Assembly: GCF_022539315.1 (NCBI RefSeq) | Contig: NC_066313.1 | Span: 23,411,059-23,475,058 of the forward strand | Source: Serinus canaria | Lineage: Eukaryota; Chordata; Aves; Passeriformes; Fringillidae | Length of the DNA stretch: 64,000 nt | Direction: 5' to 3' | In this document: positions 38,711-50,612 of the stretch, piece after piece | Layout of the letters: each line of letters opens with the position of its first letter | How positions within the stretch are numbered: the stretch's first letter is position 1 | Notes under the pieces: model-generated | The model's database searches: none | Told to the model about the DNA's origin: nothing | Seen by the model: only the letters and a program-made list of their open reading frames with translations | Position numbers and translations under genes: made by a program

Positions 38711-39214
38711 CACCTAAGTAGGCTGGTTGCAGACCTGTTTGGGGCTATACTACCAGTACAGTTTCTTGGGGAAACGCCTCCATAGACAGGGAATTGTATA
38801 TTTTGTTATGAGTTGCTGCCCACTGTTCTCCATTAAAGGAACCTTTGAAGAAAGAGCTGTGGCAGAAGAAAGCAGGAACGTGGCAACCAGATTGATGCTT
38901 GCAAAAAGAAATGAAACCCTTCAAAGCTCTCGTGTATTTCCAGGAGGGGCACTAAGGGGCATCAGCCCTGACTGTTAAGTCCACATGTAGCTTTAAAGTC
39001 CCTCTGGATGCCCTACTGCTATGTAATTCCCAGATAACCATATTATTAAAACATTCCCAGTTGCAACCTGCCAGAAGATGGTGTCCTATCCTATCAGACA
39101 CAGGTCTTAGCACAGTGATCCAGGCATTCATGACTGATTATTGCAGCTAATATCTAGTGAAGAACGCAGGCATTCTGGAAAAGCTCCAGTTGAGAAAGCA
39201 CAGTCTCTGGTCTC

Positions 39215-39345
39215 CCTAGCAACACCGATTACTGTGAGAACATCACCCGACTGCTCCCTCATTTGTACTGGCCACCAGTGAAGACAGAGTCACCTTCAAG
39301 GTCTCTGCCCCAACACTCCATGCCTGCCTCAGATTTTGTCTGAGC
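39215..39345 (+). pseudogene. Possible L2-like LINE ORF2 fragment
   Basis: The frame reading CENITRLLPHLYWPPVKT, then after a 1-base shift VTFKVSAPTLHACL, follows the pattern of the L2 protein carboxyl part: a short helix ending in a proline-leucine-H-x-W-L-P-V type motif, then an R/F-x-F-K segment. The nucleotides are CATTTGTACTGGCCACCAGT then ACCTTCAAGGTCTC. It is short and frameshifted, so an old relic. Confidence is limited because only about 40 residues are visible. Confidence 0.4.
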
Positions 39346-40386
39346 TGCTGAAGAAATTCACCTTCCTTCCTAACCCCATGGTTACTTTGCTGTAGAGGAA
39401 CAAGCAGATGGTTGACTTTGAGGATGGAGTCTGTGCTGGAGACAGGATTTCCCAGGGCTTTGGATCATTCATGGTATGGCTCCCAGGAACAGTGAGAACC
39501 CTTGTGGTAGTTACTGCCTTCTCCACAGAAACTCAGTTCCCCAACAAAATCTTCCATCAATAAACTCATTCACAGAAGTCTAAAAAAACAAATCACTCTA
39601 TAAACTACTCTTTCTTTCTTTTATAGGGCAGAGGATGAAAAAGACATAAAACTTGTTACTTTAGTTTCTATTTTCCAGTGCTTGGGTCACTCTCAGATGT
39701 CTTGTCTCTGGAGTTGCCCAAACTAACAAGAAAGCTGTTGTGGTCAGAAGTGTTATGTGATATCTGGCCCATTAACTCACCCTGGGAGATTCCTATAAAC
39801 CCCGTAAAAGATTTCCCTGCAAGCAAGGATACTTTTGCACAGCACTGCCTGGGGTTGTGAAACCATACCCCCAAATCAGCTCTTTGCTAAGCTGCCTTAA
39901 ATCTGTTAGCAGGTCCTGAGGAACGACCCACAAATCTTCTTTCAAATTTTTAATTCATTCCTTTCTGCTGAGTTCACTCCCCCTTTTTTGCTGTGTTTCC
40001 ATGAACTATCTCACAAATCAGTTTACTGGCAGGGATGTTTGTAGACATGGCAATTTTAAGTCAGCGTTGCATACTATTTGCAGAAAGTGCATTTCGAATA
40101 TGCTATTACAGCTCTCTTTGCAGTCTCCATTAAAAAGCATTTCCACTAGAAGGACGGAACTCAAAACACAGGCTCATGTCTGCACCCCAAGTCTTTTAGT
40201 AGCTGGAAGGAGAAAACTCATAGTAAGCAAAACTGTCCCATGTCCATTCCTAAGCATAGTTCTGCTTATAGGAGCAGCTGTACTTGTTCAGAGCACAGAA
40301 TACTGTCTCCTGCAGCAACCATGAGAAGAAACTCAAGGAAATGTGAGAATGGAGCACCTACTCTCCCAAAGATAAGTAGAAACCCA
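39346..40386. other. Unique sequence, no gene recognised
   Basis: One kilobase with no motif-bearing frame and no recognised repeat. Confidence 0.45.
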
Positions 40387-40442
40387 GGGACTTTGCCATT
40401 GCTACGAATGGCAAATTTAGGGACTTTGCCATTGCTACGAAT
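40387..40442 (+). repeat. Tandem duplication with an internal hairpin
   Basis: A 23-base sequence starting GGGACTTTGCC and ending GCTACGAAT occurs at 40387 and again at 40420, a spacing of 33 bases. The first unit continues into GGCAAA, so TTTGCCATT (40392-40400) and AATGGCAAA (40407-40415) form a 9-bp hairpin with a 6-base loop. The second unit lacks the second arm. Confidence 0.9.
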
Positions 40443-41754
40443 ATGACAGGGATGCATTCAAATATTCAGATAAGGGGGATACTATGAGTGATCAGACAAA
40501 CAGGTTGATTGATTAGTTGATCTTTTAAGTCAAGCAACATGCTCATGCTTTTAACAGACAGTGATTTTCATGGAGAATATCAAATATTCTTGTGTAGCTC
40601 TCAAAAAGTATCTATTTTTAACCCACTTCAAAATACATTTGACAAATAACTCTGAACAAAAATAAAAATGATCACAAATTATCAGACCTCCTGACTTGAA
40701 CATGAGCAAACTCAGACTTCGGTAGCAGATAACATCTGATGGAGCCAGGCAGGTTAAAATGGAAGCTATGTTTTTTACTAAAGAGCAAAGGTGTTTAGCC
40801 AGAGCAAGAAGCTCGCACATGAAGGAGAAGATTTGTCACATTTGGATGTCTTGAGATCAACAAATGACCTCATGCAAAGAGTTTCTTAGCTAAATACCTA
40901 CTGTGCTTTAGTCAACGACAAATTATTGGGTTCAATCCAGGGGTAACTGGGTGAAAATTAATGGCTTGTGATACTTGAAAGGTCAAAACAGATGATCTAG
41001 CAGTCCCTTTAGTCTTCATCTCTGAGTCCATGACTGCACAATGGACACATGGTTCATTATAAAGAGTGGTGCACAGCCTCAGCTGATATAAATAGACATT
41101 TGCGCCGATTTACACTTGATAAGCATCTGGTCAGGCTTGCTCAGCTGCACACTCTGGCATGAGAAGTTGTCAAGACTAAAACTGAAAAATGGCTGTGGCA
41201 CATCAGAGCTCATGGACCAGATGGTGAGGGGAGCTTGCAGGAGCCTCACCCGTGCACATGGCCCTGTCAGGGGAAGTCTCAGTCTCATCCAAAAGCCATT
41301 CCACTCGGCAGCTGAGGAGAGCAGATTCCTGGGGAGGTGTGGAGCAAGCTCTGCCGTCTAAGGAGAGTTCCCCCTGAGTTTTGTGGGGCTATGGAGAGAG
41401 ACCTGCTTTTCCCACAGTTTCTCCCAAAGTGGCCTCCTCATCAGGAGAACACCGTTCCCCAACCCAGTGCCATTCCTGGGCATCCCACTTTATATTACAT
41501 TTGTTAGCATTTTTTTGTCCTGGGGTTTATAAAATTGAGAGCAATTGGGTTTCTTTCATGCTGCCATCAGGTTAGAGTAGTGACAGAGAACATTTCCTTT
41601 CCTATTGTCTGAAAGCTAATCTCAAAGGGAAAATTCAGGTTACTCTCAATTCCTGCCTGTTTTCACTTGTCTCCCCATGTATCATGCTACTAGTGTTTTC
41701 CTGTTTCTGAAATACTTTTTAAGTATGTGTAGGTTATCATGCTCACAGTAGTTG
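40443..41754. other. Unique sequence, no gene recognised
   Basis: About 1.3 kb, AT-rich, without recognisable exon or repeat. Confidence 0.45.
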
Positions 41755-41900
41755 CTGTTTAACCAATCTCTCCAGACTTTATCCTTTTAATCTTCCTTTC
41801 TAAATCAATCCCTCCACTCCCTTGATCATTTCAGTTGCTCTCTTTTGAACAGCTCCTGTTTGTCAATAACTCTTCCTAATGACTCATGTGGAACAGGAAA
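41755..41900 (-). mobile_element. Possible old CR1 LINE fragment (minus strand)
   Basis: CTTGATCATTTCAGTTGCTC, then CTTTTGAACAGCTCCTGTTT then GTCAATAAC, resembles the antisense CR1 block that reads GATCATTTTGGTGGCC, CTCTTCTGGAC and TCCAGCTTGTCAAT. It is diverged and has no sharp ends. Confidence 0.4.
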
Positions 41901-44094
41901 TATGTGAAACTTCAAGGCATAACAAAACACAGGAGCAGCACGACTTCTGAGTCCTGAAAACTGGGGATTTGCATCATAATGGAAGAGCTGCCTACAGGGA
42001 ATTTGTGAGCACTGCCCATAGTGCCTGCTCCCCAGAAAGCTTCACAGGGAACCTATGGGACAGCTGGTGCAGGAAAGCCTGGCAGGGGTGATGGATGTGC
42101 TCAAGCACCCAAAGCCTGGATGTCATGCTCCAGCCTCATTGGATGGACAAGAGCTCTCTGTAGCTGCAACAAGCTACTCTGGTTTGGGAGTGGTCTCAGG
42201 GCCTGCAGGAAGAAACACTGCAGCTATATTCCTAGAACAAGTGTACACATATACTAGGGCAGGGAACAGCCAGATCATGCGAGGTTGCTCCCTAAAACCC
42301 TGAAGTGCTTCCATATGATGCATATACACCCCCCCACAGATGGGAAGTAATGCTGAGAAGTGACACCATGGACAAATGGAATTTTCTAAGCAAGGAATTT
42401 TCTAAAATTGTAGTAATATAAAAGAATGTAAAGTGCAGCAAAGGAGATGTAAAATGGAGATTAAGGAGGGTATAATGAGCTTTGCTGAAAAAAAATCATA
42501 CCATGGAAAGCCCATGCTCAGACTCTGTGGGCATTTGACTTCCCTCGGAGCAAAATGGTGCAGTTTTCCCAAAAAAGACAAGAGCTGATTACGAAGAGAG
42601 CTCAGGGCAGGGAACAGTTCCTCCCACAGCACAGGAGTCATCCTGCAGAGGCAGCCTTCATTACAACTTGCAGGACTTAAGTATGGTGAGTCACCAGCTG
42701 GCATTTGGAGTACCTACAAAGTTTCCTCAGCCATTCAGGTGAAACAGCCTCCTCAGACTGACAGTGCTGCAGCTCCTTAAGTGTGGGGACATGAAGGAAC
42801 CCCTCACAAAGCTCCTCAGTCTCCTCTGGGACTCTACCTTTTGTTTAGGATGTTGGGTTTGGCCTACAAAAGAGGTGAAAATTACACAGTGGGGATAGTG
42901 GGTCTGTGGCTGGAGAGCCGTGTGTAATCCAAGAGGAGGACAAATGTTGCCTACTTTCCAAAAGTGCCAATTTTTTTTTTTTTAGACTGCGTCACATTTC
43001 AGTGTTGTGGAAGAAGCTTGTTAGAGATAAAGTTGCATAGAAGCAAAATGAGCAAGGATAAGAACCGTGAGTCTGTGCCCCCATGGGAGGTGCCAGATCA
43101 GGGAGGACAGAGGGGTCCCAGTTTGGTGAGACACAGGCAGACTCAGCATGCTCAGCTACCTTTGCAAGTCCTCCTTGTTTCCTGAGCCCGAGGGACTGCT
43201 GTAACTTCCAGGCTTTAACTCAGTCCCAGCACATTGTGCAGAGCTGTGCATGTCATGCATTGCACCAGGCAGCCTTTGGGTCTAGCACTGCAGAGCAGTA
43301 TGCTAAACTGATGCTGGGCATGTGTGCAGCAGCTGTGAGGGTCAGCACAGAGACCTTCGTGTCTGTAACACCACATGGACATTTTGCAGGCCTGATTTTC
43401 CTCTCTCATGACAGACCCAGCTTGACCACATGTTGTTCTGCCTGAGAGCTGGGTGAAACACTTGCACTGTGGAACTGAAAGCCCCTCATCACAGCAGGAG
43501 AGCTGTCTTTGTGGGAGGAAATGAAGCCCCCCTTCACCATATAAGAAGTTACTTTGGGGATGTCAAACTCTTCTCTCACACTGGTGGAAATCCCTCTATG
43601 GGTGTGTGCTCTGTAGCACTAGCAGAGCTCTGGCCATCAGTTCTTTCAAACATGGTTTGAAAGGCTTCAAGTTCCTGCCTTGCAAAGACAGGCAAGTGCA
43701 TAAGGGCCATCAACATTATCTTTAGGACTGCCTGGGTAGCCAGAAGGATGAACCATCCGTGGCTAGAGAGGGACAAGGACCGTGGAAAACAATGCATTTT
43801 TCTCCTCTGTGGTTTTTCATCTGGGAAAGGGTGAGTAGAGGGAATAACATTTAGATGTTTCTCCCCAGATGAAAAGAGTCAGAGGCATGAGAGATTTCAC
43901 AGCAGATAAAATTTTGAACTCCCAAGTGGATGGTAAGCATCTTTGAATGCCCAAGGAAGGAAGGTTCAAAGTTGCTGAGCTCTTAAGCACAGCAGACAGT
44001 GGCTTATTCAAATACCATTTTGTACAAATGCCTGTGGGACTGAGGGGCTGGGACGGAGGGCGATTATTGTAACTGTGTTTTACAAAGCTAAAGA
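41901..44094. other. Unique sequence, no gene recognised
   Basis: About 2.2 kb with frames up to 120 codons on both strands. A C6 run at about 42330 and a T12 run at 42972-42983 are the only simple repeats. No domain is visible. Confidence 0.45.
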
Positions 44095-44625
44095 TGATCT
44101 AATTATAAAACAGAGCGCCTTCCCTCAGAACAAGGAGAAAACACTGGAAAAAATCGTTAAAGATAGAGTTAGAAAGCTTCTAGATGAGTCTAATGTGATA
44201 GAGATAAACCTGTCTGCCAGTTTCTCTAAGTGTGGCTTGTACTCCTCCAGCCTATTAGGATTCTGGAGAAGAGTTAATGAAATACTGGGCTGAGGAGAAG
44301 GGGTGGTGGGGGGATATAATTTATTTAAACTTTTCAAAAGCCTTTTGATAAAGTCTTTCACAAGAGGCTATTAAAGAAATTTGTTGCCTGTAGGGTGGGT
44401 GGCAAAGTCCTGACATGGATTAAAATCTAGATAAGAGGTAAGAAACAAAGGAGAGGAATAAGCGCCCAATTCTCTCCATGAAAGGAGGTTAATAGCAAGA
44501 TGCTCCAGGGATCAGCATCAGGACCAGGGATGTTCAATATGTTTATTAACGATCTAAGAGAAAGCAGAGAACAACAGAAGTACGAAATTTTGCTGATGGC
44601 ACAGTTTACTTCTTGCAGTAAGTAA
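44095..44625 (+). pseudogene. Decayed CR1-like LINE reverse transcriptase fragment
   Basis: Pieces of a reverse transcriptase appear in the right order on the plus strand. First is KEKTLEKIVKDRVRKLLDES (about 44140-44200). Then comes NFSKAF with a 1-base shift leading into DKVFHKRLLKKF (about 44325-44390), then QGSASGPGMFNMFINDLRES with the G-x-x-x-G-P-x-x-F-N-x-F-I-N-D-L signature (about 44500-44565). Last is FADGT at 44589-44603, where the catalytic FADD has lost its second aspartate. In-frame stops and at least one frameshift make it dead. Such signatures are typical of CR1-type non-LTR retrotransposons, which copy their RNA into the genome. I infer an old subfamily. Confidence 0.75.
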
Positions 44626-46473
44626 TTGGCTGTGTTTGACTCTCTTCTTGTGTTCATGGCTTGTCTGTGAATAGATCACTGGTTTTACTAATAGGCCTAT
44701 AAATATAATTGGAAACAGCTCAGTCTTGTGAACACTACTGAGACTGATCGCAGGAGGAAGCCCACAGGTGCGTCAGCCTCGCACAAATGAAGAGTCACAA
44801 AGCAAGAGGGTTTGTGCATTCAGCCCTCCATCAGCTCTGCAAGTGCTGCTTCCTGTAACTCTGCTGCTTCTGATGTCACTGCCTGCTGGTGCTCAAGAAG
44901 GACTGTGGTACACGCCGTGTCAGGATCCATGCCATCACTCCTGGATGGCATGAATCTGCTGGGGGTTCATGTGAGGTCATTGGCCCTTTGCCAGCACCCT
45001 GCAGCCATCGCCCATGTAAGCACTGATGCATGCACCTTTATGTGTACTACTCCTGCATTCCAAGTCCTGATTTGGCAAATTCTTCCCCATGCAGCCAAGT
45101 TTTCTGCGGCAAGATTTAGGAACTAAATGCACACTTCACCACATCCCTGTACTGTTGCCAAAGATGCTCTCTGGTGTTCTCTCAGGGTGCTCTGCCCTGC
45201 ACCCTGCCCCATCCAGATCCACTTTCTGCGCTGCCTCCACGTGCTGGCCTTGCTCTGGCTCCTGTTCGCTATTCATCACTCTGACTGAAACACTCAGCTC
45301 CTAGCAAGGTAGTTATTGCAGGCAACTTAAAAGTCCTCCTTCACAGTCACTGCTGCCACATAAGTTTGTTCAACTCACTGTATTAAAGTCATTAGTGCCA
45401 GGCAGCCCTGAAGAAATGCTTTATGTCATCGTTTTGCTCTACAGCAACCATTTTTTTACAAAGTTGAGGTCGCTACTTCAGAGTACCTCAGCATTTGCTG
45501 AAAGCTGCCTGTATTTACATCTTTTGTGAGACAATAAACAAGAAGCAACTTGGAGACATTATTAGAAAAAACTCCATTTTCCAAGTACTTTTTAAAATTG
45601 AGATTTTTATTGAACTGGACTCTGATAATCACACACAGCCAGTCCAGAATTACCAACAGATTTTTTTTTTTCTTAGTGGTCAACAAATTTCAGTTTATGT
45701 TGGTCTCTTATAAAGAGAATATCAGCTTTCTTGGCTGACAAGACCATGCAATTTCCATGCTGCTGGTTTTTCCCAGCTCTGTGTCAATATGACAGATGAC
45801 AAACACCGGCTGTGAGTGTGACAGAGGAGGAAGAGGAATGCTAGCCAGTCTCTACTGCTCCTTGGCACATCAGGTGTTGCTGCCCAAGAAGGTACTCCCA
45901 GGTGAAATCTGATTCGGCAGATCCTCTCTTGCAGTCAGTGAGAAACCGCTGATTGCTCAGAAGTTTATGTGCACCCTTTCTCCCACCCCCTGCCAGGCAC
46001 TGAGGAATGAACCAAGGAGCAGGGATACTCTGGGGCATAAGCACCTTCAAGCTCCAGCAGCATCAGGGCTGGTGCAGTTGTCCTCCTGCTAATGAAGCCT
46101 GGTGTTTGAAGGCGGAGACTCCTGCTCTGCTGGCGCTGTCACTTGACACTTCTCACCAGCTGGTGAGTTGGAAAAAAGAATGTTCTGGTGTCAGTGTAAA
46201 ATAAGTGGCTGCAGTGTGTAGTCGAGTTGCTGGAGGTTTCATAATGCTGCCTTCAGTCTTTTATATATATATGCAGCCATGTAGGAGCAGAATGGCCTCC
46301 ATTTCAGAGCTACTCCATTCTGTCAGAAACAAGCTGGAGCAGCCAGGCAACCGCTTGACTGATGTCACGGAGGGAAGGTGCTAAGAAGGCAAATGCAATA
46401 CCAACTCAAGCTCAGCATGCTGCAAACAAATTGAGCTGCTGCACTGAAGTTGTGAAGAAAAGAGATTTTCCTA
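44626..46473. other. Unique sequence, no gene recognised
   Basis: About 1.8 kb. A T12 run sits at 45661-45672 and a TATATATAT run at about 46262-46271. No exon-like or RNA gene signal. Confidence 0.45.
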
Positions 46474-46510
46474 TTATTTATACAGTGGTCCTAGACCACT
46501 GTATAAATAA
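46474..46510. repeat. Perfect 17-bp inverted repeat with a 3-base loop
   Basis: TTATTTATACAGTGGTC (46474-46490) and GACCACTGTATAAATAA (46494-46510) are exact complements, separated only by CTA. Just beyond the arms the bases TTTCC and GGAAA can also pair, around a short bulge. The stem is too short for a usual microRNA precursor unless it extends. I see no tandem copies or transposon ends, although it could be the core of a small inverted-repeat element. Confidence 0.95.
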
Positions 46511-47365
46511 GGGAAACAGGCAAGCTGGAAATGGAAATTCCCATTGATGAGAACAAATTTCCTGTTATTGTCATTGCTGAAACCTGCAGGGATTAGTCAC
46601 ATTACTTGGAATTTTAAACAGTGTAAGTTACAAACATTTGAGGAAAAACAGAGTGAGTGAAGTCGTAGGGGTGATGCTCTGCATTAAAGACACCACTACA
46701 TTTTTTTAGTTACTCAGTTCTCCGGAGCAGAGACTGATCCTTGTGTTTACTAGTAAAACTTTTCAAAGGGTGACTATGGGGGTCTTTCAGACACCACTAA
46801 ATTAATGATTTAATAATGATTCAGGTAATCTCTGTAGCATATGGAAAACAAAAGTACAGTTATTATGGAAGGATTCCCATTTCAAAACTTGCCAGAGGTT
46901 TTATGCAGTCAACAGGAAACATCACCAATGCTTCCGAAGTATAGAGATGATTATTTTTTACTGTGAAAATATTACATTTAGGTTGAGGTAAAAGTCTACT
47001 GTTGTTCTAATTAGGAAGGGTGAAGAAGAAAGAAATGCTGGTCTAAGCTGTTTGTTGCCTCTGAAAGGTAGCTCTCATGTCAATGAGGGGTGCAGACTGG
47101 ACAGACCTATGTGGAAATCAGTACAAAAAAAAAATCAGACTTGAATGTATTCAAGAGCACATTACTCTGATATGCACTGATAGGAAGCAGTCTGGGAGCC
47201 ATAAATAAAGAGAGAGAAACACTGAGGACAATTACAAATAACTTAGAAGAATGATAAGCTCCTGGACTGCAAATTGGCATGTGCAGCTATTCAATGATCC
47301 ATGTTTAACAGGGTGATTAGTGTATGACTGGTTAATAACAGTGTGGAGAAATGTCACTGGGAAAA
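46511..47365. other. Unique sequence, no gene recognised
   Basis: About 850 bases, AT-rich, no recognised element. AATTAATGATTTAATAATGA at about 46800-46819 is a dense run of TAAT cores. Confidence 0.4.
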
Positions 47366-47388
47366 GCTTATGCAGCACCTGCATAAGC
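47366..47388. repeat. Perfect 10-bp inverted repeat
   Basis: GCTTATGCAG and CTGCATAAGC are exact complements with a CAC loop. Beyond one mismatch AAA and TTT continue the pairing, giving about 13 paired bases. Confidence 0.9.
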
Positions 47389-50337
47389 CTTTGGATAAAT
47401 ACCAACAGCATGAAAAGGGACAAAAATGCTATGAAAAGACATTCCTTTTGCATTTGTGAGTACCACTGCATCTGGACACACCTACACACCCACAAGAGGG
47501 CTCACACATGCCTGTTCAAATGATCACCTGGATGACAGAGTTAATAAAAGGTTTTACTCACTGGATGCTCATTCAAACCTGTTGCAGCAGGAGCTGTCAG
47601 TCCCTGGAAGCAGCTACAGGGACCAGTGATCATGATTTGATTACACTGAATATGAGCACAGGGAGTATCCTGTCAAGAAATAATATTTATATACTCGGCC
47701 CTTTGAAAAGGCAAATTTCTCAAGTGTCAAAAGTAAAATGTATTACGAGAAAGCATATAACTTATATGTATATATTTGTATAAACACTCATTTGTGCATG
47801 TGTGAGAATTGGGAGCCCCTCCAGCAAAGTTTATCTCTAAAGAGGCCTCAGGGCCACCATGGCACAGTCACAGAAAATGACCAAGGAGAAAAGCTCAGTA
47901 AGACTGAGCAGTAAGAGAGACAGTATGGAATTCAGAATGTTTATGTACTGTGCTCAGAGAAAATAAAAAAGGAAAAAAATGAAACAACCAGCATTTATTA
48001 GAAGACTGAAGTTCAAAAAAAAAAAACACATAGACAAGCAGGGCCAAGATGAGGGAATCTGATGGCAAGCATAGTAGTGGGGAGAAATTAGGCATCAGAT
48101 CTGAACTTTGTGGCAAGAGGTCCAGCACCAACAAGCCAGGAGAAAGGGTCTCTGAGCTTGTGCCCACTGCAGCAGCCCTGTGGAAGTCCTCAGGAGGAGA
48201 AGAGGGATTCTGATGACAGGGCTGTACAAAGCCTTGCTACAGAAGAGCCCAGCAACTTTCAGGAGTGGGCTTCAGTAAAAAGCAACCATTTCCTCACCTG
48301 TCAGCCAGGGAATACCAGCAGGATGGAGGCAGTGTGGAGCACTTGCAGGTGGGAAGATCCCTGCTTTCTGCCAGGGGTGTGTGGTGAGGGTGGTGGGGAG
48401 GGTGAAGGGGTGGTCAGGGGGTCCTCTCTGTTCTGCTGAGAGAGTGAGGAAAGTTTCTTCTCCCTCCCCTTGCTAAGCCAGTGTGTCTGGGTGCCAGCAC
48501 CAGCCTGATGCTGGGTGTCACACTAACAGGTCCTTCTGGCTGTGACATTTCTAAAGTGTCTTTTCAGATGATCCCAGCTGATTCATGCCCAGGCAGTGAG
48601 TGTGGCCAGAGACGCTGTCAGGATCACTCCCACATTCAATTACTCACGGCAGCCTGTGCACACACCTTGTCACTTGACCTCATCCCCTGTCCCTTCCCAG
48701 AGGCAGAGGTGCCTCCAGCAGCAGAGAGCTGCTGTCTATTAGAGCTGCAGGTGCCTCTGTCCCGTCTTCTCCCCTCCCTACAACTCACCAGCTGAGGAAG
48801 CCAGACTCCACAGGGAGGTTAAAGAGGGGATGAAACCACTGGCTCCGCATCCATCAGCTCCCACAGCCTTCATATGAAGAGCACAAGGGACTATGGTTGA
48901 TGCCAGGTTAGGAGACTGTGAGAAGTAGCAGAGAAAGACAGAGGGGGGAAAATGGGTGCTGAACTGGGACCCACTGTAGTAGCCTGGGTCTTTGCACTTG
49001 GCAGATCCTCATCACAGAAGACAACTTTGTGGCACTATTACCAGTCAGCACTTCTCCCTCCCTCACTTTCCCTTTCATCTAGGTTGCTGCGGTTGCATTT
49101 AATGACATAACAGATGTATTCATTTGCATCTTTATACAGATCTCTAAGCTCTACAAATGGGTGGGTGGGCATGACCCCATTTCCCCAAATTATTCAGCAC
49201 CTTTCAGTTACACAATTTTCTCTTTTCTAATGTCTTTTTGAAGTATAGAGAAGCAGCAGTGGAGAATTACTTTGCCATTTTCTCTTGAGCATCTGGGACC
49301 TGATCACTCCTCTGCCCATGTGAATCTCCTTTACAAGCCAACAGGAGCCACGGAGATGTCTGTGCACAGACACACTGCCTCCTCCACCATGTACACACGT
49401 TTCCTGGAGAGGGGAAAAGCCACAGATGCATCTGGCATATCCCCATGCTACGTGGAAGGTTCCTATGGGGGAGAAATAAGGGAAAAACAAGTGACACCCT
49501 GTCTGTTTATCAAGGGTGATGACCGTTCTGTTGCTGCCATCAAATGTGTGGTTGCATTTAGAGTTCTGTGGGTGAGGTAAAACACTTCCTCTACACCATC
49601 TGGAGGCGATGTTTCTGCCGAGCTGCTCCAGGCACACTCCACACTGGTGACTCAGGACGATGCTGCCGCCAGCATGGGAGATGTGTCAGCACAGTGGGGT
49701 GCTGGTGTGTGCTCCTGAGAGTTTCCTCTGCTCAGTGCCTGGGTCCCTGGCCCTCACCCAATGGGTACCCAGCTGGAGAAAGAGGGTTTAAATGGGAAGG
49801 GTATGGGTTCACACACAGTGCCAGCTCCCATGGGAAAATAGCCCAGGTTGCACTGCCTGTGAGTCTGGATCTCTGCCTGAGAGCTGCACAGATTGAGGAC
49901 AGGAGGACAGACGACAAGGAGAGGAGTAGGAAGGAGGGGAGAGTAAGGGCTGTTTCTTACTGGGCTGTCGTATATACTTAGGCCATACAACAGAGGGGCC
50001 ATCCCAAATGTTGCATTGTGAGGTCACATGCATAGGAGGGAAAAGCTCCTGTCCTGATTCTCTTTCTACCTGCCCCTCTCTCTGAGCAGGTGGCTCTGGG
50101 GCTATGCGTTGATGAGAAGCTCTTGGTGTGTCACCCTGGGAGAGCAATGAGTGAGGTTGGTGGTTGCCATAGGCAGAGATCATCACCAGTTTAATTTATG
50201 GGTTGTATTTTGTATATAAAGCCATGGCTACAGATATAATGTAATCCTGCCACTCTGAGTGTGCTGAGCACTGCTGTCAATCAAAGGTGCTTTGCATCAT
50301 TACATTTTCATATAAATATGTATGTCCTCTTGCTAAC
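47389..50337. other. Unique sequence, no gene recognised
   Basis: About 2.9 kb. It includes locally GC-rich patches with several overlapping frames (48110-48795 and 49227-50186) on both strands, none with a domain or splice-bounded structure that I can defend. Confidence 0.45.
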
Positions 50338-50612
50338 AGTATTATTATTTATTATTTGTGTTACTGTCACGCCTCAAGGCTTCAGCAGGGACCAGGTTCC
50401 TGTTGTGCTCGGTGTCTCACACACATGGTGAGAGGCAGACTGTGTTCTGTACAGCTTCCAGACTAAATACACCATAACAGGCACAGTCTGGGGTCCATAA
50501 GTTAAAAAAAAAAGCATTTTGAAGTGCTGGATCCAGCTCAGTGGCAGAGCTGGGAGCAGAGCTTGTGCTGACTTCCTATCCAACAATCTTTCCACTTCAC
50601 TACCGAAATCTT
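50338..50612 (-). mobile_element. Old MIR/CORE-SINE of sauropsid type (minus strand)
   Basis: The left end reads TATTATTATTTATTATTTG, then CACGCCTCAAGGCTTCAGCA GGGACCAGG and TTGTGCTCGG. Next come CAGTCT-type blocks with CTTCCAGACTAAAT, and finally CTCAGTGGCAGAGCTGGGAG CAGAGC and CTATCCAACAATCTTTCCAC at the right end. This is the order of a widespread turtle, crocodile and bird SINE that reads on this strand: AT-rich tail, CCCCATTGTGCTAGGCGCTG, a CTTACAGTCTAAAT block, then GTGGCAGAGCC and CCTATCCACTAGACC from the tRNA-derived head. The tRNA head is therefore on the right and the element runs on the minus strand. A middle part is shortened. About 275 bp is near full length, with strong divergence. 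Confidence 0.65.

Noticed and set aside
44095..44625. Endogenous hepadnavirus or retroviral polymerase
   Set aside because: The GPxxFNxFINDL and FADD-type motifs and their spacing fit a CR1 LINE instead.
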